DNA of 64,000 nt from NCBI RefSeq assembly GCF_006442965.1, contig NZ_VFWX01000009.1, forward strand, positions 62,001-126,000, read 5' to 3'. Below are positions 34,502-42,313 of the stretch, in pieces. The notes under the pieces were generated by a model. It saw only the letters and a list, made by a program, of their open reading frames with translations, was not told the origin of the DNA and did not search any database. Source of the stretch: Mesorhizobium sp. CU3 (GTDB lineage Bacteria; Pseudomonadota; Alphaproteobacteria; Rhizobiales; Rhizobiaceae). Both the position numbers and the translations under genes were made by a program. The stretch's first letter is position 1, and each line of letters opens with the position of its first letter.

Positions 34502-35824
34502 ATGCGGGCCATCATAGATATCGAGAGCGCCGATAGTAGCGGTCGGTGTTTTCTGACATGGGCGCCGGTCAAGGCAACAGTTCGGCTTGAAGACGCGGAT
34601 CGGAATGTGCCGGCGCATCGCGTCAAGCTTCGCAACTCCGGATCAAATGGCGGCGGCCGTCTGGTCTTATCTCGATCATTCACCCAGTCTGATGATGCTG
34701 AGCTCAGCCTCCCAATTGCCTCGGACGGCAGTCCTCAGACCATCTGGGTAGCGGGGGCGTTTCTTTCTCCCAGCACCGACTATGGTGATGCAGCAATCGA
34801 AGCCGTCACTGACGCGGGAGAAGTCATTGGCAGCCGAAACGCTATGGTCCGCGTTCGCAAGGATGCCACCAAGCTGACGCCTGCCGAACGCGACCGGTTC
34901 CTGGAGGCGCTGGCTGCCCTCAACGACGCTGGCGCGGGGCCATTCCGCGCGTTTCGCGATATGCATGTACGCGAGTCGTCGCTTGAGGCTCACGGGGCAG
35001 CTGGGTTTTTGCCGTGGCATCGTGCCTATGTGCTCGACCTGGAGCGATCCCTGCAAGCCATCGATCCGACGGTTGCCCTACCCTATTGGCGTTTCGACGA
35101 GGCTGCCCCATCGATTTTCGCGGCGGAGTTCCTTGGATCGCCCTCGTCTGAACCCGGCGCTCCCGATATCGTCGTTTTCCCACCTGGCCACCCGCTAGAG
35201 TTCTGGACCACGGACGGTATGATTGGCATTTCGCGGCGCCCGCGCTGGGACACTACACAGCCGCCGACCACACCGGCCACGCTGCCGGGCGGGTCGATAC
35301 CTGCGGTCCTGTCGGAACAGGATACATTCGCGCTTGGCGGCGCTGGCGCTCTCTATGCCGCCTTCCGCCAGATGGAGGCCTCGCCGCACGGCGCAGCTCA
35401 TGTGCGTTTCGACGGACCAATCAACTCGGTGCCGACGGCTGCCAGGGATCCGCTGTTTTTCCTGTTGCACACCAATGTCGACCGGCTCTGGGCGCGCTGG
35501 CAGTGGCTGAACCGGCGCAGCAACGCCGACGATCCCAGTTCCTACTCCGTCTTCGGCTCCACGCGACCGGACGGCGGCGGCAATATCGGTCATCGGCTCG
35601 GCGACACCATGTGGCCCTGGAATCAGGACAGGAACCCGCCCAGGCCAAGCTTCGTGCCACCGAGGCCGGGGTTCCCGCCGTCACCTTTCGCGACCATGCC
35701 GGGGACGCCTAGCCCCCGTGTTGGCGACATGATCGACTTCCATGGGATCTACAGCGGTCGAAGCCTTGGCTTCAGTTATGATGACGTCCCGTTTGAACTC
35801 GAGACGGTGGAGGCAGTCGCATGA
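34502..35824 (+). CDS. Tyrosinase-family copper oxidase
   Basis: A 440-residue type 3 copper enzyme that would oxidise phenols to quinones. The CuA histidines are seen in FRDMHVRES, EAHGAAGF and LPWHRAYVLDLE; the CuB site has SPHGAAHV (HxxxH) and FFLLHTNVDRLWARWQ. An N-terminal domain of about 120 residues precedes the core and may be beta-sandwich. No signal peptide is visible, so it is probably cytosolic. It overlaps the next gene by 4 bp. The operon also has an SCO-like protein, a known type of copper-delivery factor, which supports metal loading. Confidence 0.88.
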   Translation: MRAIIDIESADSSGRCFLTWAPVKATVRLEDADRNVPAHRVKLRNSGSNGGGRLVLSRSFTQSDDAELSLPIASDGSPQTIWVAGAFLSPSTDYGDAAIEAVTDAGEVIGSRNAMVRVRKDATKLTPAERDRFLEALAALNDAGAGPFRAFRDMHVRESSLEAHGAAGFLPWHRAYVLDLERSLQAIDPTVALPYWRFDEAAPSIFAAEFLGSPSSEPGAPDIVVFPPGHPLEFWTTDGMIGISRRPRWDTTQPPTTPATLPGGSIPAVLSEQDTFALGGAGALYAAFRQMEASPHGAAHVRFDGPINSVPTAARDPLFFLLHTNVDRLWARWQWLNRRSNADDPSSYSVFGSTRPDGGGNIGHRLGDTMWPWNQDRNPPRPSFVPPRPGFPPSPFATMPGTPSPRVGDMIDFHGIYSGRSLGFSYDDVPFELETVEAVA

Positions 35825-36546
35825 AAATCCGGGAATACCGTCGCGAGGTCGAAGCCGAGCTCCAAAGGTATGCAAGGAATGCATCAACCCGCAGGTCCTT
35901 GGACACAGGGCGAACGTTGCATGGCCCGGAGGCCTGGGACGCGGCACTTACGATTTTGCGCGATCACGCAGCAGCCGAGGAACAACGCATCGGCGCCCTC
36001 TACGAGTTGCAGGCAGGCGCTTTCGACGTCGTCAAGTTTGCGCCTTTCTCGCCCGCTTTCGTGGCCGCCCTTCAGGAAATCGCGCCAGCTCGGGACGAGC
36101 CCGACGCGTTACGCCGAAGCGCAATCGACTATCTTTCCAACGCCGGCGACGAGATCGCCAGTCGTGTGCTTATTGCAGGGCTTGAGGGAGCCGAGCCTGC
36201 CGTGGTGGCGCCCGCGGCCGCTCTGGAGATGCTTGCGCGCCACGACCATGGTGCGGCCACGCGACTTGCGCATCAGATCCTGGATGGCACCAATCCTCCG
36301 CAACTGAGGGAACAGGCGGCAAGGGTGCTTGGATCCGACCCGCAGGCAGCCGACAGGTTGGAAAGCCTGATAAGGGACCCGAATGAGGATCCGCAGGTGC
36401 GCCGGGCTGGCGCAATCGCCTTGCGGGCACTGAGGCCTGGAGCATTCAAGGCCGCGGCCCGAAGCGTGCTCGACACCGATGCCGGCACCGATATCGGATC
36501 GACGATAAACCGGGGGCTTCGCAATCTTGCAGACGAGGACAAGTGA
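35821..36546 (+). CDS. HEAT-repeat-like protein
   Basis: A 241-residue alpha-helical protein with HEAT-like repeats: DALRRSAIDYLSNAGDEIAS, AVVAPAAALEMLARHDHG, LREQAARVLGSDPQAADRL and QVRRAGAIALRALRPGAFKA. Such repeats act as scaffolds or as inhibitors of a partner enzyme. It overlaps the tyrosinase (before) and the SCO-like gene (after) by 4 bp each, so it is likely part of one complex with the oxidase. The function is unknown. Confidence 0.72.
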   Translation: MKIREYRREVEAELQRYARNASTRRSLDTGRTLHGPEAWDAALTILRDHAAAEEQRIGALYELQAGAFDVVKFAPFSPAFVAALQEIAPARDEPDALRRSAIDYLSNAGDEIASRVLIAGLEGAEPAVVAPAAALEMLARHDHGAATRLAHQILDGTNPPQLREQAARVLGSDPQAADRLESLIRDPNEDPQVRRAGAIALRALRPGAFKAAARSVLDTDAGTDIGSTINRGLRNLADEDK

Positions 36547-37637
36547 TGCTGCCCGCACTGGACGGTCCGCTCAATCCGGACGATCTGATCGCCATGCTGA
36601 GCGAGGGGCATTCCATCTATTGCGGTCGCGGCTCGGCGGAAGCGGAGAACCTGCGTGCACATGTGATGGTGCGAGCGGCAAAGGTTGGCATCGCCGACCG
36701 GATCGTGGATTACGCCATGGCTGATCTGGAAACAGCCCGCTCCGCGATCTCACTTGCGGCCGCAGCCATGGTGTTGCGAGAGGCAGGAACAGCGCCTGCG
36801 GGCGGGCTGACGTTGCTCGCCGCCGCGCATCGGCGCCTGAGTGTCGGGGACCGGCTGGTGGATCTGGTCAACTTTCCACCCGGCCCTGGCGGCGTAAGCG
36901 CCTCTGGCGAGATTTCGCGCACGCTCGATGAACTGACCGGACGCGCCCGATCACCGGCACCGACACTGAATTCCAGTTGCTGCTGCGGGCCGGACCTTGC
37001 AGAGGAAGCGGTCGCGCAATTGCCGGATCTGGTGCGGCTCGGATCTTTGCCGATCGAGACGCAGGATGGTCTGCAAGGAACGCTGGGAAACGTTCTGGGT
37101 AACGGCGCGGGTCTCCTCGCCTTCTTCTATACCAGGTGCATGAACCCTTTGCGGTGCTCACACACAGTAAGCCAACTCGGCGAACTGGCTCGATCGCTGA
37201 CGGGACGCTTCGGCGCGGAGCAAGTGCGGCTGTTAGGTATCACCTACGACCCAGCTTACGACACGGCCGGGCGATTGCTGGCTTATGGACGTGATCGATC
37301 CGTCCCCTTCGGCGCCGGTTGCCAATTGCTGCGGACGGTGGATGCCTTTGCGCCTGTCGCGGAGGCACTTCAGCTAGGCGTCGGGTACGGTCCGGCAACC
37401 GTCAACCAGCATCGCCTGGAGTGGATCGTCTTCGCGCCGGGCCTGCGCGCGGTCCGCGTTGGCAGAGGCAGTCACTGGGGAACGGCGGCCATGGCGGACG
37501 ATCTGCTGTTGCTGGCAAACGGCCAGGGCTCCGAACCGTCTGCGCCCGGAAGGTTTCCGTTAGCTCCCCCGGAGCCCTCGATTTCAAACATCGACCGGCT
37601 CGGACAAACCTCAAACGGCATGACCCGGGTGGAATAA
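36543..37637 (+). CDS. SCO1/SenC-like thioredoxin-fold protein with N-terminal helical domain
   Basis: A 364-residue protein. The first 130 residues look helical and HEAT-like. From about residue 170 a thioredoxin-like SCO domain follows: LAFFYTRCMNPLRCSHTVSQ (a CX5C motif instead of the CX3C of SCO proteins), GAEQVRLLGITYDPAYDT, and a late histidine (GRGSHWG). SCO proteins deliver copper or reduce thiols. Here the tyrosinase upstream is the obvious client. There is no membrane anchor, unusual for the family. The spacing difference in the cysteine motif leaves metal binding uncertain. Confidence 0.72.
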   Translation: MMLPALDGPLNPDDLIAMLSEGHSIYCGRGSAEAENLRAHVMVRAAKVGIADRIVDYAMADLETARSAISLAAAAMVLREAGTAPAGGLTLLAAAHRRLSVGDRLVDLVNFPPGPGGVSASGEISRTLDELTGRARSPAPTLNSSCCCGPDLAEEAVAQLPDLVRLGSLPIETQDGLQGTLGNVLGNGAGLLAFFYTRCMNPLRCSHTVSQLGELARSLTGRFGAEQVRLLGITYDPAYDTAGRLLAYGRDRSVPFGAGCQLLRTVDAFAPVAEALQLGVGYGPATVNQHRLEWIVFAPGLRAVRVGRGSHWGTAAMADDLLLLANGQGSEPSAPGRFPLAPPEPSISNIDRLGQTSNGMTRVE

Positions 37638-37693
37638 TTGACATTGATGAAAAGCGTTGGGTTGTCACTTTAGCTTCATGTGGAGTTTCAATC

Positions 37694-39535
37694 ATGCAGC
37701 CGATTGCCTGGCCTTCCACACGACCACTCAAGATTTATGCGACCGATCCCACGAAGGGTTACGAGGAAGCGCTAAAGATAACCATCGCGGTCGAGAACGA
37801 AGAGCTGAAAGCGGGCCCGATCGGTGAACGTCTTGAAGTCGTCGACTATGATGGAAACGCAAAGACGTTTTACGATGCTGTCAACCTGGATGACCCCGCC
37901 ATTTTGATGCAGGGCGGCCTGGATCCGTCGGAGGCCGACCCTCGCTTTCACCAGCAGATGGTATATGCGGTAGCCTCACGAACTCTATCGAACTTTGACC
38001 GTGCCCTCGGCCGCCGCATAGATCTGGCCAGGGGACCGAGACGGACGCGGCTGCGGTTGTTGCCGCATGCGTTCAGGGGTCGCAATGCGTTTTACGACAG
38101 CAAGCTTCACGCCGTGCTGTTTGGGTATTTCAACGCGGATGCCGATGCGGGCACCAACATTCCGGCACAGAAGATCTATACGTGTCTGAGCCACGACATC
38201 ATCGCCCACGAGATGACGCATGCGATCGTCGACCGTTTGAGGCGCTATTTCCTTGAGCCGACGAATGCCGACGTACTGGCCTTTCACGAGGGTTTTTCCG
38301 ACATCGTCGCGCTGTTCCAGCATTTTTCGTTTCCGGATCTGGTCGACCGCGAGATACAGCGGCGACGTGGCGACTTGCAGCAACCGACTGTTTTGATCGA
38401 GCTTGCGCAACAGTTCGGTTTTGCCACCGGCCGAGGAAGATCCTTGCGCTCGGCGCTCGGTGATCCGTCGGCGACACTTGCTGGAACAACAGAAGTGCAT
38501 GACCGTGGCGCCATCCTGGTAGCCGCGGTCTTTGATGGGTTCTTCCAGACGTATCGAACCAGGATTCGTGATCTGGTGCGGATTGCGACTGGCGGAAGCG
38601 GTGAGTTGCCGGCGGGAGACCTTCAGCCCGATCTTGCCAGGCTTGTCGCCCAGGAGGCTTCCAGGACCGCGCAACGTCAACTCGATATGTGCATCAGGGC
38701 CTTCGACTATCTCCCTCCCGTCGACATAACGTTCGGAGACTATCTGCGGGCGTTGGTGACCGCTGATTTCGATCTGAACCCCGATGATCCATGGGGGCAG
38801 CGTTCGGCGCTGATCGAGGGGTTCCGCCGTCGTGGCATCTATCCTGAAGGCGTGACATCGCTGGCCGAAGAGTCGCTGCGCTGGCCAACCGTTACAAATC
38901 TCCCGCCATTGACCGACAGCCTACAGGATCTGCTGCCTAAACTCCTCAGGGTCGAAGCGGATCGCTTTTCGCAGCGGACACGTGAAACCGAAGTCACACG
39001 CCCCAGCCGACCCGGTCTCTCCGCGCCGGAAGAAGACGCCGAGGAGGCTGTCCAGCCGCCGCAAGGAGCGGAAATTTCGAAGAGGCTGGCCTGGGCCCTC
39101 AGTTCATACGCAAAAGCCAACGCTTTACAGCTTCTTCTCAATCCCAACCTTAAGATTGCGGTATCGGGCTTCAACGCAGTCTTCCGCGTGGCCTCCAGCG
39201 GCAGATTGCTGATCGAGCTCGTCGCCCAGTTCGTGCAAACCGATCGCAGCTCGGAGGTGGACGCTCTGCTGGGAATCCCGATCGAGAAGCGCGGTGGCAC
39301 GACGATCATTGTCGGCGTGGATGGCACTGTGCGTTACGCCATTGCAAAGCCGCTCCCGAATCCCGAACTGCCACAGCCGGCGAACGGGGCAGCAATCGCG
39401 CGTCTCGAGAGGCAAAAGAGCTTCATCGCACAGTTCGACGCACATGACCCGTTGTTCCCCTATATGTCACCGGACGAGCTGAAAGCGCGCATGGATGCCC
39501 GCATGAACCTGCGCGGATTGCACGGGGGCTATTGA
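37694..39535 (+). CDS. Gluzincin (M4-like) metallopeptidase
   Basis: A 613-residue zinc protease. HEMTH at 172-176 and the downstream FHEGFSDIV (Glu199) give the gluzincin metal site, spaced as in thermolysin-like enzymes. The start at ATG 37694 has GGAG in front; the open frame extends upstream into the previous gene without family character. No signal peptide or propeptide is visible, so it is probably intracellular. The C-terminal 170 residues resemble no family I know. It follows the SCO-like gene by 56 bp and precedes an MBL-fold gene by one base. Confidence 0.75.
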   Translation: MQPIAWPSTRPLKIYATDPTKGYEEALKITIAVENEELKAGPIGERLEVVDYDGNAKTFYDAVNLDDPAILMQGGLDPSEADPRFHQQMVYAVASRTLSNFDRALGRRIDLARGPRRTRLRLLPHAFRGRNAFYDSKLHAVLFGYFNADADAGTNIPAQKIYTCLSHDIIAHEMTHAIVDRLRRYFLEPTNADVLAFHEGFSDIVALFQHFSFPDLVDREIQRRRGDLQQPTVLIELAQQFGFATGRGRSLRSALGDPSATLAGTTEVHDRGAILVAAVFDGFFQTYRTRIRDLVRIATGGSGELPAGDLQPDLARLVAQEASRTAQRQLDMCIRAFDYLPPVDITFGDYLRALVTADFDLNPDDPWGQRSALIEGFRRRGIYPEGVTSLAEESLRWPTVTNLPPLTDSLQDLLPKLLRVEADRFSQRTRETEVTRPSRPGLSAPEEDAEEAVQPPQGAEISKRLAWALSSYAKANALQLLLNPNLKIAVSGFNAVFRVASSGRLLIELVAQFVQTDRSSEVDALLGIPIEKRGGTTIIVGVDGTVRYAIAKPLPNPELPQPANGAAIARLERQKSFIAQFDAHDPLFPYMSPDELKARMDARMNLRGLHGGY

Positions 39536-39536
39536 T

Positions 39537-40790
39537 ATGGTCGATCGTATCTCAATACGCATGTACCGGGTCGGCTTCGGCGATTGCTTTTTGCTGACAT
39601 TCTGGTTTGGACAAACGCCAAAGCGCGTGCTGTTTGATTGCGGCAGCCTCAGCAAGACAAAGGCTCAGGTAGCTAAGATCGCCGATGATGTCGTCGCAAC
39701 CTGCACGTCGAACGACAGGGCGGCACTGGATCTCGTGGTCTGTACACACCGTCACAAGGATCATGTGAGCGGTTTCGACAACCCGATCTGGAGGACGGTG
39801 GAGGTCGGGGAAGTGTGGATGCCATGGACTGAGGATCCCGCGGACCCCGATGCCACACGCATTCGCAATCGCCAATCGGCCTTTGCCATGGCGCTCAGTC
39901 AGGCGATATCGCCTGGCGTCAGTGCGGACTTGACACCGCTGGCCAGGAATTCGGCCCGGACGATCAAGAATGCCCAGCTTGCGCTCGCGCTCAACTCTCT
40001 GACCAACGAGCAGGCAATGGCGACGTTGCACCGGGGTTTTGCGGGCAACCCGCCGCGTCGTTTTTTCCCGGCGCGGCCAGGCGACAACGCGGCTGCGCCT
40101 TCATTGCAAACCTATGCGCTGACGAGCCTGCCTGGCGTTCAGTTTCATATCCTGGGACCAAGCCGCGACGAAAAGGTTATTGCCAATATGGATCCACCAG
40201 CGGGCGCAGCCTATATTGCGCAGTCGAACGCGATGCCGGCGCAAAGCGACGCAAGTGCGGGCTGCGAACAGATCTGGCAAATCGGCGAGGCGCTGTTTCG
40301 CCAGCAGACACCAGGATCGACCTTCAACGACGAGGATAGGATTGCGGTCGAAAAAATCGCTGAAGATCCTGACTTCAGCGTTCTTGCGGCGGCTATCGAC
40401 AATGCCGTCAACAACACCAGCCTGATGATCATGATCGAAGCTGGCAACCAATTCCTTCTGTTTCCCGGCGACGCTCAGTGGGGCACCTGGAAGGCAGCGA
40501 TGGATCAGGTGGAGGTACGCGAACTGCTGGCCCGCACGACAATTCTCAAAGTATCGCATCATGGCAGCCACAACGGCACTCCAAAGGAATTGATCGAATC
40601 GCTGATTGGTAGCAACGTCACAGCGTTCGTATCGACTGGGACTGTCACCCAGTGGCCGGGCATACCGCGTGGGCCGCTGATGGCGGCGCTCAATCAAAAG
40701 ACCAAGCTCGCAAGAAGCGACGTCGCCACGCCACCGGCGGGATTTACGGTCAAGCGCGACCTCTACGTGGAGTGGGAGACCGCGACTTAG
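39537..40790 (+). CDS. Metallo-beta-lactamase-fold hydrolase
   Basis: A 417-residue ComEC-like MBL-fold protein with VGFGDCFLL at the start, THRHKDHVSG at 70-79 and VSHHGSHNG later, giving both metal sites. It is similar in layout to the MBL protein at 16663-17766, which also stands at the end of a protease-containing operon. It begins one base after the gluzincin stop. Its stop overlaps by 4 bp the stop of the convergent 102-residue gene. Confidence 0.82.
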   Translation: MVDRISIRMYRVGFGDCFLLTFWFGQTPKRVLFDCGSLSKTKAQVAKIADDVVATCTSNDRAALDLVVCTHRHKDHVSGFDNPIWRTVEVGEVWMPWTEDPADPDATRIRNRQSAFAMALSQAISPGVSADLTPLARNSARTIKNAQLALALNSLTNEQAMATLHRGFAGNPPRRFFPARPGDNAAAPSLQTYALTSLPGVQFHILGPSRDEKVIANMDPPAGAAYIAQSNAMPAQSDASAGCEQIWQIGEALFRQQTPGSTFNDEDRIAVEKIAEDPDFSVLAAAIDNAVNNTSLMIMIEAGNQFLLFPGDAQWGTWKAAMDQVEVRELLARTTILKVSHHGSHNGTPKELIESLIGSNVTAFVSTGTVTQWPGIPRGPLMAALNQKTKLARSDVATPPAGFTVKRDLYVEWETAT

Positions 40791-41095
40791 CGGCCAATCT
40801 CCATCTTGTCGGGCGCCAGTCGCAAGACCTTCAGCCGCGATGCCGTTCCTGCCTGGTCGAGCTCGATTATGCCGCCGGGCAGGAGACGCCAAGTGCCGAT
40901 CATCTGTGTCGTTCTGTCATCAGGACCGGGGCCGCTTGCAAGCAGGCGCCCACCGGGTCCCAGGCTGAATGAACGACGGCCGCGAGAGGGTGGGAACGTC
41001 CAGGAACCTGGCCGAAAGACCAGGCGGTCCGGGCCATCTTCCTCATGGGAGTGTACCCACTGCTGCTGCAGCGTCGTACTATCGATATCCGCCAT
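40787..41095 (-). CDS. Small protein coupled to the M43 protease
   Basis: A 102-residue protein of unknown family. The pattern LVFRPGSWTFPPSRGRRSFSL and IGTWRLLPGGIIEL suggests a small beta barrel like lipocalin-type or inhibitor folds. Its start overlaps the M43 stop (TAATG), so it may be an inhibitor or chaperone of that protease. This is inference only. Confidence 0.62.
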   Translation of the reverse strand: MADIDSTTLQQQWVHSHEEDGPDRLVFRPGSWTFPPSRGRRSFSLGPGGRLLASGPGPDDRTTQMIGTWRLLPGGIIELDQAGTASRLKVLRLAPDKMEIGR

Positions 41096-42018
41096 TACGT
41101 CAGTTGTGCTGCGCCTGTCGTCAAATCCTTGCGCGGCCCTGCCAAGGTAGCCCTCATGCGGGCAACCTGCCCAGCCGAGAACATAAACATAGCCTTGTCG
41201 TCGACATAGTCCATGTAATTCACGAACATATCACCGTTCGGCCCGTTGTTGCAGGAGACATGGGGGAAAGTCGGCTCGTTGTAGTTCGGCAATTGCTGCC
41301 GCGGCGTGTCGGCGACCAGATCCGACCCCGAGCAGTCCTCCGTATCACCCCAAATGTGCCTGAGGTTGAGATAGTGGCCCACTTCATGCGTTGTTGTCCG
41401 ACCGAGATTGAAGGGCTTCGCCGCGACGCCACCGGTGCCAAAGGCAGTGTTGCGAATGACCACGCCGTCAGTGGCCGGCGGACCTCCCGGGAACTGAGCG
41501 TAACCGAGCAAGCCGCCTTGGAGGTCGCAAACCCAGATGTTGAGATACCGCGTGGTGTCCCAGGCATCGGAACCGCCTTTGGCGGTCATCTTCACCGAAT
41601 CGTCTTGGCCGAACCCGTCAACGGTCGTCTTTTGCCGGACGATCCCGGATGTTTGGGCACCGCCGGGGTCGACCTTGGCGAGCTTGAACTTGATTTTCGC
41701 ATTTCCCACCAGGCTTTTCCAGGGCGCCGGCACGTTCGGCAGATCGGTGTTGGCGGCGCTGTAATCCGCGTTGAGGACGTCTATCTGACTTGTGACCTGC
41801 GCATCGCTGATATTGTCGGCCGCCTTCTTGTAGACCACGTGAACAACCACGGGCACTGTCACCGACCTTAATGCATCCACGCTCATCCGCGCGACGCGAC
41901 GCTGCGTCGCCTGCTCTATTTCGACAAGTCGGGATCGGTATCCTGGATCCTGCTCCAGAAGCCGATGGTATTCGATCATAGCTCCGCATGACCGCTTGGG
42001 CGGAGATTCGTCGTTCAT
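41095..42018 (-). CDS. M43 (pappalysin-like) metalloprotease
   Basis: A 307-residue metzincin protease. HEVGHYLNLRH (residues 211-221) is the complete zinc motif, and NYMDYVDD is the Met-turn. Two cysteines (DCSGSD and VSCNNG) flank it as in M43B enzymes. An N-terminal segment of about 55 residues resembles a propeptide, and VPVVVHVVYK starts the catalytic domain. No signal peptide is seen. The start has GGAGGG in front. It is transcribed leftward, convergent with the tyrosinase operon. Confidence 0.85.
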   Translation of the reverse strand: MNDESPPKRSCGAMIEYHRLLEQDPGYRSRLVEIEQATQRRVARMSVDALRSVTVPVVVHVVYKKAADNISDAQVTSQIDVLNADYSAANTDLPNVPAPWKSLVGNAKIKFKLAKVDPGGAQTSGIVRQKTTVDGFGQDDSVKMTAKGGSDAWDTTRYLNIWVCDLQGGLLGYAQFPGGPPATDGVVIRNTAFGTGGVAAKPFNLGRTTTHEVGHYLNLRHIWGDTEDCSGSDLVADTPRQQLPNYNEPTFPHVSCNNGPNGDMFVNYMDYVDDKAMFMFSAGQVARMRATLAGPRKDLTTGAAQLT

Positions 42019-42313
42019 GGATCCCTCCGTTATCGCTGCTTGCCAATTTTAAAAAAGGATGCGTATATTTTTTCAGGACCAGATAAAAATGGCCGATCGT
42101 AAGAATAAGACTATCGCACAATCAGTGATGTATTTCCAGCGCGTGATGTATCTTCGTTGTGAAAGGAGCGCAAAGATTGCAGAGAAAGGTTTTCTTCAAA
42201 GGGCTTCGAAGGGAGCCACCGGCGAGGAAAATAAGCGCTCCCCGCAAGCCACTGAACGAAAAAAGGCTGTAGAATCATAGCTTGCGGATCGAGAAGCAGA
42301 TACTGAGAGGTGT
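42019..42313. promoter_or_regulatory. Divergent spacer between M43 protease and second HNH-ATPase gene
   Basis: About 295 bp, AT-richer than the surroundings near 42040-42130. Short open frames occur on both strands without domains. Promoters for both flanking genes are expected here. Confidence 0.4.

Noticed and set aside
42059..42280. Small open frame in the spacer before the second HNH-ATPase gene
   Set aside because: AT-rich spacer, no family similarity and overlap with an equally open frame on the other strand.
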